From Carposina sasakii (lineage: Eukaryota > Arthropoda > Insecta > Lepidoptera > Carposinidae): a stretch of DNA of 64,000 nucleotides. Positions 10,406 to 22,800 of the stretch are shown here, in pieces. Numbering within the stretch: position 1 is the stretch's first letter; each line of letters opens with the position of its first letter. The DNA is taken from assembly GCA_014607495.2 (NCBI GenBank), contig CP053153.1, positions 7,378,001 through 7,442,000 of the forward strand, given 5' to 3'. The notes beneath the pieces were generated by a model. That model had not been told where the DNA came from. It ran no database searches and saw only the letters and a program-made list of their open reading frames with translations. A program made the position numbers and the translations under genes.

Positions 10406-13400
10406 ATGGCGGCTATTGAGAAGGTTAAGGTCGTTGTGCTTGGAGATTCTGGTAATTACTAATTTTAGTACTTTGTAGGAAACACAATTCAATGCACAAT
10501 ACTGTTAGATCACTTGTAATTTTGCAATTCCAACACTTCACAACATTCTGATTGACAACTGTGCCGCCATAATACAACGCATTCAGGGCAAACAACATAC
10601 AAAAACTAATTTAATTTATTTTCTTGTGTAGTACGGATATGTAAATAATTATATACAGCCATACATGTGCGGCCTTTTCCCAGACTCATTTTTTACAAAC
10701 CAAATTTTCTCAGACTCACGTATTGTAGAAGGGAAAAAGGAGGCAGTACCTCCGCACAAGTCGAGCAAAGAATGAATGGTATGTACGTACGTTCGGCGCG
10801 CACCTTGACCATGGCCATACATACACTACTAGTTATAGGTACCTACAATGCCAACTTTGGAAGTTTCCCTAGCTATACCTTTTTAAACGTTCATGCCTAT
10901 CACCTATCACTTACTCTTACCCTGATTACAAGGTTGTCGGTACTTGGTGATATTTTATTTAGGAGAGTTAATTAAGACCGTACCTACCTACCTACCATAG
11001 TTTCGTATGTCATTCATGTGGTGTCGGCAGAGTAGAGTAACCTACAGCAGCCTGCCCGTGGGTATCGTAAAGGCAGCGGTTCCATTGAGGCGGAGTGAAG
11101 CTGTGCGGAGCGGGACTGACCTGTGAAAAGAGGTAGGTGTTTCCACTGAAGCGGAGCGGGGTGGAGCGGAGCGGCGCTTGGCTCTACTCAGCAGAGAAGA
11201 GAAGAGAAGAGCTGTTTTGCCTTTTCGCATCGCCTGGTGGTGCGTGAGTGCCCAGTGACACGCGTCCTTGAGAGGTCAGATCACACGTCAAAAAAAACTA
11301 AAGCAGCTCTTTTGTATCATTTGTATCATTCTCTACTGGAGGAGGAAGAGTTGGAAGAAGAGAACTAAAATGAATGAATATGCGCGTGAGCATAGAGGAA
11401 TATTCCTTATTATTATTCTTATTCTTTATAGTGGACGCCCGCGACTCCGTCCGCGTGGACTGCAGAAAAAACAAAATGTTGAAATTATTCGGGATAAAAA
11501 CATTTTTCCGGTATAAAAAGTATATATTAAGTGGGACCTGTCACAATATATTCCTGAAAACTGCATCGAAATCGGTCCAGCCGTTTCTAAGATTAGCGTG
11601 CACAAACATCGATCCGTTGCATTTTTATTATATGTGTAGATATAGATAGATTGCACATATGTACACAAAAAAAAATCCTCTATGGGGTGAGTGAGCCGCC
11701 CCGCTCCGTACTGCCTCGCTCCTGCTCTGCGTCGTTCCTCTCTCGGCCGGCGCTAGCCTAAATATAGCCCGCCAATGCTGTTTTAAAGCGGAGTGGAGAA
11801 GAGATGTGGATGTCAAGCCATGTGATTGGTGAATCGCGGCACAGCTCGTCTCAGTTCTGCTCCGCTTCGCCTCAGTAGAACCGCAGCCTAGGCGGGGCGT
11901 CTTCCGTTTTAACAATATACATAGTCCGAAAGTCACACTGTGGTCACCAACACAGTGTGTTGACTATGGGCACAAACCCCCAATGGCAGTATTGTGGCGT
12001 GCCTTAGGGGAGGCCTACGTCCAGCAGTGGATTGCAATAGGCTGATGTGCATGTGTGTGTGATTTGTATCACAGTAGCCTCGTAAATCAATTTTTCTTTG
12101 TATCATTTTTCCCCGGGGTTAAAATTCCCTAGTCTAGTAACTAATGCTAGCTTAGTAATTAGCTTTAGTGCCTTTATGATTTTTACCCTACTAGGCAAAC
12201 CCAAAAAGAAGGTTATGATTTTAGCAGTCTTAAAAAAAAAATCAATCATAGAAATTTCACGCTGCCGAAGTCTCTAGCGGCCGCTATAACAGTGAAAGAA
12301 TGGGCGTTTTTAAACTAGATGACTCGACCACGGATTTTCGTCATCTACCCTATATGGGGGGCCGTGACGTGGCAGTGTTGTCTAGTGGAAAAACGAGCCA
12401 TAGTTACTATTTAATACATTTTTGCTTCAAAAAAAGCCGTGTCCTTGTCGTGATCGGGTCGTCTAGTGGAAAAACGCCCAATATTCTTTAATATTGCAGG
12501 AGTAGGTAAAACTTCCCTGACATATTTGATCGCTCACAACAAGCCCCTGCTGAATGCTGGTTGGACTGTGGGCTGTTCCGTGGAGGTTAAGTTACATCGC
12601 TTCAAGGAGGGGACTCAGGCGCAGAACACGTTCTTCGTGGAGCTGTGGGATGTCGGCGGTTCGAACGGACACAGAAATACGAGGGATGTCTTTTATCAGC
12701 CCACTCATGGTAAGTTTTTCACTGCCAGAATCTGCTATTAAATCCCGGAATCGTAGATTGGAAATCTAAAAGTCCAAAGTTATCATCGTAATATTTTTTG
12801 CAAGTACAACAAGGAAGAGGAACTACTTAATTTTATGAGTACACAAGTCATCTACGTTTGATTTCAGGTATAATTCTGGTGCATGATCTAACCAATAGAA
12901 AGAGTCAGGTTAATTTACAAAAATGGTTATCAGAAATAATTAACCAAGACAATCCTGGACTTCAGCAACGAGATGTGGACTGTGAACAGTTCGTGGGATC
13001 CACGCAAGTACGTTTACAGAGATCATAATGTCATCGCACCTTCCGTAGAACAAGGGCACAATAGGGAATATGCATGTGATTCAAATAACGGTACTTATTT
13101 TTATACGAGTATGTAATCTCTATTCATTGAGATTTACGTACATACTTATTAATATTTTTTATTTCATTGCGTTTTTATATAAGAAAATAATTATTGAAAA
13201 GTGCATTAAATAAGAGGGAACTTCAAATCACTTGAAACGCAACGCCAATGGTCAAAATAATCATGAATGAAATGTGACGTCAAAGTCTGTGTCTATCAAA
13301 CAACGTTTGAACACTTTGATCTTTCTCTTGTCAAATCAGTCAAACTAATAAATATTATATTAGCCAGGTAAGGATCAAGCAAGACACACTGTTAACACGC

Positions 13401-15400
13401 CGCGTTACACACAGTTACACACGTGGGTCGCATGTTAACAGTGTTTCGTGACCTTTTGCTGTGGTTCTTTTTCAGAAAAGTTTTTCAAAACAAATGTTCG
13501 TATTGATAATATGAGTATACAGAATAAAACCGGCCCGATTCATGGGAGCTTCAATCTCCAATCCACTTTTTTTTAAATCTAGCCCACTGCGCGATGACGA
13601 CTGGTTGAATGCAAAATTGGATCGTAAGTAGCCAGCTTTACTTGATGGATGTTTGATCACGGTGTTTGACTGTACAGAAGTTGACGTCACGAAAAGCGCG
13701 CCTAAATGGCAGTTGTTTTTAAAAACCTGTTTTAGCCCACTATTTTAAGACAAATTATTTTATACTAAATATTGTACATATTTATGTTGTCGTTATTTTT
13801 TTTACACATTTCTAATAATGTAAGTAATCATTTAAACTCATAAAAAATATGTGCCATATTGTGAAAAATTTCGGTAAGAAAGGATGATGGGCAAAATGTA
13901 TGGGAGAGTCCCCACTGACCAATAACGATCAGACGTATATTGTTGGAAAGCTCTTTTTGTCTTATTATCCGGTTTATCCGGGATAAAAACATTTTCCCGG
14001 GATAAGAAGTAGCCTATATGTTAAGTGGGACCTGTCACAATATATTCATGAAAACTGCATCGAAATCGGTTCAACCGTTTCTGAGATTAGCGTGCACAAA
14101 CGCACAGCTGAACAGACAAACCGACAAACAGACAAAAAATCAAAAAATCATTGTTTTGGGTACTATTGCGTTGATAAAGGTATTCTATAATATTTTTTAT
14201 TATATATCTTCCATGTACAGACAGCGATCCGTTACATTTTTATTATAGATATAGATCTATAGAAGATAGATAGATATCATAAACAATACCATCTTGACCT
14301 GGCTGACTTGACTATACTTATAAAAGTACATAAGTAATTATCCATTATCCATGAACTGGAAATAACAAATCTTTTTCAGATACCTATTTTAGTTATTGGT
14401 ACGAAGTTCGACTTGGCAGAGGAAAAGCAAAGGAAAAATCAATACCGAAGACTGGCAAGCAGTATTGCAGAACAATGTGGCGCTGACGAGATATTCGTGA
14501 ATTGTCACCAGGCTAGGTAGGCTCATTACATTACAGGGTGTAACAGAAGCGAGAATCTGCCTATAACCCACCATCGCCCTTAGAATGAAATTAGTGAGAG
14601 CTAGAGGTGTAAAAGTAACGAATAAAAGCGTAACCGTATGTATTCGTTACTTTGACCACGAGTACTCGTTACTATCGTATCGTTACTGAACTCGTTACTC
14701 CTGATAATAATGGTATAGTAACTGTAGTATGGTAACGAGTCGAATCGACGTGAACTGTTGACGTAATATACCAAATTTGCAATGGATTTACTATTTAGAA
14801 AATTTTAATTTTGACATTGAGATACATTATGTAAGTATGTCAAAGATATGTATAGAGAGACATCTAGTGCCCCAGGTACTATAACCATAACTAAGTAGGT
14901 TTCACATAATATAAGTCATTATGAGTCTGAAATGTTTTCAAATTATTATCATGTGAACTTTCTACAAAGTATATTTATTTACAGGTCTCTTGCGCCCGCG
15001 ACGAGTAACTCCGTCAAATTGACTAGATTTTTTGACAAGGTAACTTTGTTTTGACCCTTTCAACTTACCCAATTTATAAATTTATTCTGGTACCTATAGA
15101 TAAAGTAATTACCTATGTCTGCAATCTGCGGTCAAACAGCTATAATATAATAGTGTTTGCGGTAAAAGTATTGTGTCGCCAGACTTGGCACCTTTTCTTA
15201 TAATATTAATCTGAATAATTGCCACTTATATGAACATTATCGTACTTTTGCTGCAGGTGATAGAAAGACGTCACTACTCTCGCACTAGTCAGTTTTCCGA
15301 CAAGCGCCGAATACCTTCGTACATAATGGCCACATCTACACCACTGTCGAAGAGTAGACCGGCGCAGTACCAGAGTCCAGCCTTTTATCATATGGATTGA
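10406..15400 (+). CDS. RABL3: Rab-like protein 3 (RABL3), six exons
   Basis: Small GTPase of the Rab superfamily that lacks a prenylation site; in vertebrates RABL3 has been linked to Ras-family trafficking. Exons: 10406-10451, 12500-12709, 12868-13007, 14380-14516, 14985-15039 and 15257-15400, all with GT/AG borders and matching phases (732 bases, 243 residues; the human protein is about 236). Motifs: P-loop GDSGVGKT 13-20, split across exons 1 and 2; SWI region GWTVGCSVEVK 36-46; G3 WDVGG 65-69 (the usual Rab DTAGQ is replaced, as in RABL3); G4 variant TKFD 140-143; C-terminal NSVKLTRFFDKVIERR. There is no C-terminal cysteine, in line with the family. Exon 1 is only 46 bases. The start is the first ATG before the beta-1 strand (EKVKVVVLGD). 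An AATAAA lies about 125 bases after the stop. Confidence 0.95.
11075..11900. mobile_element. GC-rich palindromic DNA element in RABL3 intron 1
   Basis: The left part (11075-11180) has GGTTCCATTGAGGCGGAG and repeated GGAGCGGAGCGG motifs. The right part (11690-11895) carries the same motifs in reverse complement (GCCCCGCTCC, CTCCGCTTCGCCTCAGTAGA). Inner arms around CATAGAGGA (11390s and 11670s) also face each other. This is the shape of a long-inverted-repeat, non-autonomous transposon. An RTE-like tail is inserted in its middle. Confidence 0.6.
11431..11652 (+). repeat. RTE-like retrotransposon tail, copy 1
   Basis: It starts GTGGACGCCCGCGACTCCGT, continues with a block read as AAACTGCATCGAAATCGGTC, and ends in a TATAGATAGAT tail. 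Related copies: 13966-14273, 27339-27664 and 51411-51860. It sits inside the GC-rich palindromic element. Confidence 0.8.
11940..12060 (+). repeat. LINE 3' end fragment
   Basis: Contains GGGGAGGCCTACGTCCAGCA followed by GTGGATTGCAATAGGCTGAT, the 3' end of a non-LTR element (reads GEAYVQQW). Other copies are near 41195 and 41700, and a short one near 58250. Confidence 0.7.
13966..14273 (+). repeat. RTE-like retrotransposon tail, copy 2
   Basis: It matches the other copies from GGATAAAAACATTTTCCCGG through ATTGTTTTGGGTACTATTGC to a GATAGATAG tail. It lies in RABL3 intron 3 and lacks the 5' CGCGACTCCGT block. Confidence 0.75.
14600..14765. repeat. hAT-like end with GTAACGA subterminal motifs
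   Basis: It starts AGAGGTGTAAAAGTAACGAA and holds many GTAACG/CGTTAC motifs in both orientations, typical of hAT element ends. No transposase is seen. It is in RABL3 intron 4. Confidence 0.5.
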
Positions 15401-16150
15401 CGTGCTTACATAACAGAATATAGTGTGGTTATATAAATAAGTATAGGATTATATAAATATCTGTCAAACGTTACCTAACTAAATATGGGATTGTGAGCGA
15501 TATTTGAGGCTAAAAGACTAGTGCGAATAAACCCTTGTTTCAGCCATTATTGGTGTCCAAAATTATTAAAAACAATTTTATTAAATCCATTTAATACATA
15601 CATACATAGAAAGTGGAGTCTTATTGTATTATAAAAGATTTCAGGCTTAAGCTAATCATTGTCTAATTTTCGCCGATGTTCCATACATTTTCCTGTCAAA
15701 TGTCATTTTAAACAGTGTTACCTACGTTACGTATACGTGCACAGTATATGGCAGGAGCCTTAAACGAGTCGAGTTTAAAACGACTGTAGGTGGTATTCTT
15801 TAGCTATAAGTAGGTCTCTTTTGTTTTTAAAATAAGCAGTCCAGGAACTTGGTAATAAATACCTTGGCAGTCATTATAATTTTTTATATACCTATTCTAC
15901 TTATCTACTGATTGGCTACCATTCAAATTGCCATATTATTTGTTTTTATGAGGACTTCATCCATCTCATCTCAATGCTATATCTAAGTGTTGGTATCTAT
16001 ATCTACCTAAGTATTTGCTTTAAGTCCACTGTGCATTAATTGTTTGTTGAACATTCCATTAGTAAGCACAATTTTTAATAAATTTTATGATTGTTGTTTT
16101 GCGTTTATCTTTTTAAATATTGTCCTGTGCTGATGGGGGGCTTCACTAAA
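15401..16150. other. RABL3 3' UTR and intergenic spacer
   Basis: An AATAAA near 15525 could end RABL3. Beyond it the DNA is AT-rich with no supported exon. Confidence 0.45.
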
Positions 16151-16154
16151 ATAC

Positions 16155-16345
16155 GTCAGCTGAATCTTGAAGGGTCGACTAAAGAACTCGGGTATTCTCT
16201 CGAACGACAAGCTATTTGTCACTGATAGTTTTACACCTGTCCCAGCTATTATATATAGCTAAACGTGGCTGTTGGATCGCCTTTCTGATCCTGCAGTTCT
16301 GGCTTTCTCATTTCGGGAATACAGCCGTATATATGTATGTTTATT
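16155..16345 (+). repeat. Common short interspersed repeat (GGCTGT-GGATC family)
   Basis: It shares blocks with many places here: a GTCGACTAA part, CTTGTCACTGAT, CTAAACGTGGCTGTTGGATC, and GATCCTGCAGTTCTGGC before ACAGCCGTATATATGTATG. Sister copies (partly minus strand): 23225-23400, 32395-32600, 33815-33885, 35885-36015, 44225-44375, 49130-49205, 56270-56425 and 62430-62710. It has no coding potential and I cannot name the family. Confidence 0.7.
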
Positions 16346-16734
16346 GATACGGCGGAACATACATATAACAACGGAGGTCAATGTGTGTGTGCCTAACTAG
16401 CAGGTAACTAAGGCATCCGCGTACTTAAATTTTACTGCACCATAAGTGCTCATAATTCCTATTTCTAACTTCATTTTACTGGAGTTGCAATGCAACAGAC
16501 GGTACCTAAATTGAACAAATTGAGTTACCTACTGAAAACGTCAAAACAATGGAAGATATACCTATAACTTATAGAGTATCACATAATTAACTTTATTTCA
16601 TCATATAATAGTAATATGGGAGTGAAAAAAAAAACGTATAGGTAATACTACAGCTGCTTCTCTTCCCGGGCATACTGTACAAGTCAGTGGAGGGATAAGA
16701 GGGTTTTGGTGTTTTGCAGGCGATGGGCTGACCA

Positions 16735-16875
16735 CTTGTCACTACTAACCTAACTTGTAGATCTCAACTATACCCTCAAAATTGGTCAGAAGTGGCAGCA
16801 TATCGGCCCTTGATGCTCTGCCTACCCCGTAGGTAAGGGATAAAGGCGTGATTATATGTATGTATGTATGTTTGA
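16735..16875 (-). repeat. Short interspersed repeat, ATCACGCC family
   Basis: On the minus strand it reads ATACATACATATAATCACGC, then CTTACCTACGGGGTAGGCAG and a TTTTGAGGGTA block. Sister copies: 24765-24870, 59855-59965 and a part at 63245-63310. It is probably a LINE or SINE 3' end. Confidence 0.65.
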
Positions 16876-16897
16876 AACTTATCACATTGCTAAAGGC

Positions 16898-19800
16898 CTA
16901 TAGAGCCCAGTTCCTGACGTAGTCGACTTGCAGCGATGCGTCCTGCCCGTCGTTGACGTTGAGGTTCCAGGTCGGTAACCACGATGACTGAGCGTTCCAG
17001 AAGTCAGTGGGAGCCTGCAATATTAAATCAATTTATAGATCGTTTCAATTATGACGTCCTTTGTACCTCTTTCATATTAAGTTTTATTTCGCTCTATAAA
17101 ATTGGTGTAAATCACACTGTGGGCGCCAACTAGCCTGCCCAACGTGGTGACTGGGCAAAACCTCTCTATGGCAGTAGCCTTGTGGTGTGCCCATGGGGCA
17201 GCAGTGGACTGCAAAGGCGGCACGTTCATATAAATCATCATGTGCATATGACTAGGGCCGGACAAGAACGGTACAATATAATTGTCCTTTATAGCCCATT
17301 ACCTTTTGTATTTACTTTGTGGCTGTTACAAATATACATTGGATATTTACCGTTGGAGATCCGTTCCACCATGGCTTGGGAGATGGGTTGACAACGCCAT
17401 CAGGGAAGAATCCATTAGTGCCTCCAACAGCGACGTTCATGATCAGGTAGAACTGTTAAACAGGAAAGTAATTTCCATGTTATAGGTACTTACAGGTTAA
17501 AATATAAGGCAAAGTAGGTAGCTATTAAGTTAAGACTCTAGGATTTATGTGAGGTATATATTGTAAAGAGATGGAGTAGGTATACCTATGGAGGTATTGT
17601 AAAGAATACTGCATTAACATGACACATTGTTATTAATTGAAACTTCAAATAGACTTCTTCTAACCTTCTGGTCGAATGGTGCCATTTTGGAGCCGTATCT
17701 CCAGGGGTTCTCGAAGTTGTTGCTGAAACCACCATGTTCCCAGAAACCTCCGGCACCGGGGGACACTCGGCCTAGCTCCACGTCGTCGATACTGAATTTT
17801 ATGAAGTCTGTTGACAATATGTGATAATTTATTAATTTATCTGATAGAAAACTATCTACTATATTGGGATAATCGTGTGCGTAACACAATTTTGGATTAT
17901 GTGACAATGCAGCAGTAATCATAGGTGACATAGTCGGCAGTAGACCATAATCGTACATGTTGTAAATTGGTTGTTACTTAACGTCTTATAGCTTTTCTAT
18001 TTCCTAAGGTATACTATTAGACCAATAAAAAACAGTATACGTACAAAGACGACTTATAACATAGTTACCTGGAGTCCATTCAAGTTGATATCTATGGAAG
18101 TTTGTATTGTAGCCACTGGAATTGCGTCGGACCCAGTGGGCGCGCTCCCAGCCGTTGACAGCGGGGTACGGGCCGTAGTGAAGAGTGGAGTCAGCTTCAT
18201 GTGTACCGATGTGGACGCCATTGCTCAACATATTGCGGTTGCCGCGGGATTCCGAGGGATCTCGCCGGATGCAGGCCATGTGCCGTAGGTGTTGTAAGCG
18301 GGCATGAGCCAGAGAGCTGCTGTGGATATATTGGTTAATATACTTCCGTGATATTAGTGGGAGCTATAATGTAGAACAATGCATGCATGCGTAAGTTATT
18401 GGATATAGATTTGAGATTCTTTACTTTTAAAATTATAAACTGCAACATGTATTGATGTCTACTGGAAGTACTCTATCTACTCGTATTATTGTTTCCATCA
18501 TTTCAGCCGTTAAGTCTACCTACAGGAGACCATAGGCCTACCCCAACAACCCCCACTGCGACTAGTTGAAAGCGGCCTGCTTCCAGCAGATACTCGCGGT
18601 TCTGACTAGATCATCCGTCCATCTTACGGATGTCTTTTCCGCGGGAAAAATTGAGTCACTGATGTAAATTACAGTGACTAAATTAGTTAAAATATATTTT
18701 ATAAAATTATTAATAAAGAAAATGGACTGCAAACCCAGTCTAACCACTAAGCTAGCTGTGGATATATTGGTATACATATAGCTTCCGTGGTATTACGGTG
18801 GTGAGTCTATATATAATGTAGAACAATGCATGCATGCGACCACTTAAGTTATATGGATGATAGATTCTTGAGATTCTTTACTTTTACCTATAATTAGTAA
18901 ACTGACAACATCGTATTTGATTGTACTACATGGAAGCTATCTCTAATAATCTACTGGCTGCACCGTTAGATGGTATTATCGTTTCCATCATTTCAGCCAT
19001 TAAGTCTACCTACAGAGATGAGCCATATTGGCCTATTCCCCGAACATACACCCCACTGCGATTCTATGTTGAAAGGCGGCCTCTTCCAGCAGATACTTTC
19101 TCGTCGGTTCTGACTAGATCATGGTCCATACTTACGGATGTCTTTATGGCCGCGGGAAAAATGTAGTACACTGATGTAATTATTACAGTTATGACTAAAT
19201 TTAGTTAAAATATATTGTTTATAAAATTATTAATAAAGAAAATGGAAAAAATTCTTCACCCGAGTGGGAATCGAACCCACGACCACTGCAAACCGTGCCA
19301 GCCGGTCTAACCACTAAGCTACCGGGTCAATTTATTTACCATATATATATATATATATATATATTTACCAGGCCACAGCCAGTCTCCAGCGGGCATCTTG
19401 GCGCGCACCTCGAGGCGACCATAGCGGAAGCTGAATGATTCGACAGTGCGCACGCGCGCACTCTTGATGGGGTTGATAATGTTGTTCGGTGTACCAGTGC
19501 GTTCACAGCCCCACCATTGTGGATTCGTACACCTAGAGAACAAAAGAGCAGAGTGCAAAACTTAAGAAGAAGTGAGCTGTGTGTCTTCGTGAATCAATAG
19601 GTACCTACTCGTCTATCAATAGGTAATAGGAGATCACAATTTAAATTAAATTTGAAATCAATCAATTAATAAAAATTTTCATTAACGTATCGATGCAATT
19701 AAGTTTCTATAAAGTATCTGTGATTGGGAATGTGATAAGTCTTATGAAAAAGCCACAAAAACCGTGGTTCTGTGAAGGCAAATATTGCGTGGTATTATGT

Positions 19801-22800
19801 GTGGTTAGGGTACCTGTCAGCGGGGGCACCTCCTTCCACATTGAGTACACCACTGCTGAGGAAAGCGTTGCCAAACTGATCAGCAGTCAGCGAAGGCCTG
19901 ATGAACAGCAGACCACTGTGGACGAACGAGTTCGTGCGGTTGTTGTTGTAGTACTGGAACTCCCAGTTCTAGAAATTAGTAGGTACATTTGCTGATTAGA
20001 AGTTGTTGCTTTCCGATATGAAAGAATTTTTTGTGTAAGTAGATTTTTAATTATATTTTAATACAACCCTTGAGTAGGTGCTGTCACAGAGAATTTATAC
20101 GATCAAAATAATAGTTAAAATACATAGGCACTTTGTTTACTTACAATAATTTAGATTAATACTGTCTTCTAATCTCTATTATAATTTTGAGTGATTAGGT
20201 AAATATAATGATGAAAACAAAATAAATATGACAAAACAAGACTGTTTGTAGGTAACACCAATTTAACACACCTGATTAATTTATATGTATTTATCAAAAT
20301 CATGACAAGTCTAATATCTTATTAATTATTAATTACACCTACCTCATATAAATGCTGTTCATAAATTGACCGATATGCCTTGATCGAAGGATAAAAACTA
20401 TTGTTGTCTTTCCCGACCTAGCAAAGGCATTCGACACAATTTCCATTCCTATCCTCGCGAACAAACTTGAGAGGTTGGGTATCAGGGGTGACCAGTTAAG
20501 ACTTTTTGAGGACTATTTATCAAATCGATCTCAAATTTGTTAGAATAGGTAACTATGTAAGAAGTGATCTTCCAATTTCATACAGAGTTCTTCAGGGAAG
20601 CGTCCCAGGTCCTACAGTTTTTCTGGCCTATATAAATGACATGTGTAACCTGGAGCTCCAGGGAGGCAAAATACTGACATTCGCGGATGACACTGCGCTT
20701 CTTTTTGAAGCTAGCACGTGGAAACAGGTTTTTCATAATGCCCAAGTGGGTTTAAATGTAGTTAAGGTGGCTTAATGATAACATACTGACCTTAAATGTT
20801 GAAAAGACTAAACATATGACATTTTCCATAAAACATGTCGTTCCGTCTCCTGCCTCTTTTTACTCTATTGTAGCTCACTCTTGTCCACATCCACACTCTA
20901 ATGCTTGCAACTGCCCTAGCTTGTCAAGAACTGACACTATAAAGTACTTAGGCGTCATAATTGACGATAGGCTTAATTTTCGCCCACACATCAACATGGT
21001 TGCAGCTAGGACTAGAAAGCTAATTTACCTATTTAAAATCCTTAGGAACGTGGCTGACACTAAGCTTATGAGGTCGGTATATTGTTCTCTATGCCAGTCT
21101 ATTCTAACATACTGTATGACGTCTTGGGGTGGCGCTTGCAAAACCATTCTGTTGAAGGCTGAGAGGGCTCAAAGAGCAGTCCTTAAGGTGTCCACTTTCT
21201 TACCCGTCCTCTTTCCTACTGAAGAGCTGTATAGTCATACAGAGGTTCTGACCGTAAGGGAGCGTTCAAGTATTACGTAACGCAATTTTTGAAGATTTTT
21301 GACCCCCCCTCCACCCTTGTAACGCACCGTAACGTTTTTCTGTACCCCCCCCTCCCCCTCTCTAAACGTTACGTAACACTCAAGTGATCATTTTTACCGT
21401 ATAGTCGCAAAAATTTATGTAACTACACACAAAAACAACATTAAATGACGTACAATACAATCAAGGGATTCCCCGTGAAATATAAACGTAAAGGTTTCCA
21501 ACTTGCGAGGGCAAATTAAAAATGACGACCAGACTAATACAATCGAGGGATTCCCGGGGAATCATTCCCCGTAAAACGTAAACGAAAAGGGTTGCCACTT
21601 TGGGAGTTTTAATTCCCTATTTTTTTATTTAAAAAGAGAAACAATGTTGTGTAACGTATTGTGGGAAAGACCCCCTCCCGCCCCTGTAACGCATCGTAAC
21701 GTTTTACGAGACCCCCTTCCCCCCAAATTGCGTTACGTAATACTTGAACGCCCTCTAAGACAATTGTTTATCCTCCATACTATCTTAAAGAAACACACAC
21801 TGATGGATTATGACCCTACTTCTGTGGCAGATAAACGTCGTAAGGATAGAGTATGTGCCGTGAAACTTTTTCGAACAGCTTTCGCTCATAGGTTCTATTG
21901 TTATCTCGAAGATACACTATATAATAAGATAAATAGGGAATCAGATATTTATGCTCTTACTAAACGTGAGTGTAAAAGGTCGCTTTCACATCTTGGTTAC
22001 TTTCACTTGATTACGACACAACTGAAGCATTGCTAACTGACCCCTCAACAATACATTACATTACAATACCATATACCCTGAGTGATTTGCCTATGTATTG
22101 GTATTTAAAGTATTATATAAATATATTATAAGTATTCTGTAGGTTTTAATATAGGTTCTTTTTAAAAGTACAACTAGTTCAGACACCAGTCTCTCACAAC
22201 CAGACTGCATTGTTTAACGCTAAATAAGCTTAGTTAATTACGAATTTATGTCATTGACTGTTACATATAAGTCTTTGTAAGAGAGAAATAAATTACTTAC
22301 TTACTATAAAGTAGGGAAAACCTGACTGAACCTAAGACAAGATCTGCCCACACAGGAAAGTACCTATACTTCTCTGAGACAATCGTACTGGATTCAAACG
22401 ATGGAACAAATAAGTTACTAAAACAGAAATGTTATAGAACTTGCACCGGTAGCATGAGAGTAGTGAAAGCGAAGCTCGCCTTTGTACTATATCTTTTACA
22501 ACTTACTGTCTATGATAAAAAATAATGTGTACAATAAAGAATACTAAGAATCTCACATTAAAACTAAACTAATGCTATACGAGCTATACGAGCAGGTATA
22601 ATAACTATGTATCTACATAGACAAAATAAGTATATAGGAGTTGGGGAGGAGAATAAAGGCTCCTCGTTCTGGAGTCAAGATTGAGTGGATTTCTCTTAAA
22701 GAAGTGCATTCTACTAGTTTCTTACTCCAGAAATTCTTACTCTTACTTTTCCTAGTTACTTATTTACAGCTCTGTGGATTTGTCGCTTATGTGAGATGTT

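Noticed and set aside
12300..12491. Open frame with SSGKT, looking like a P-loop, just before RABL3 exon 2
   Set aside because: It is intron sequence: the SGKT words come from a short local duplication (TCTAGTGGAAAAACG twice), and the real P-loop is formed by joining exons 1 and 2.
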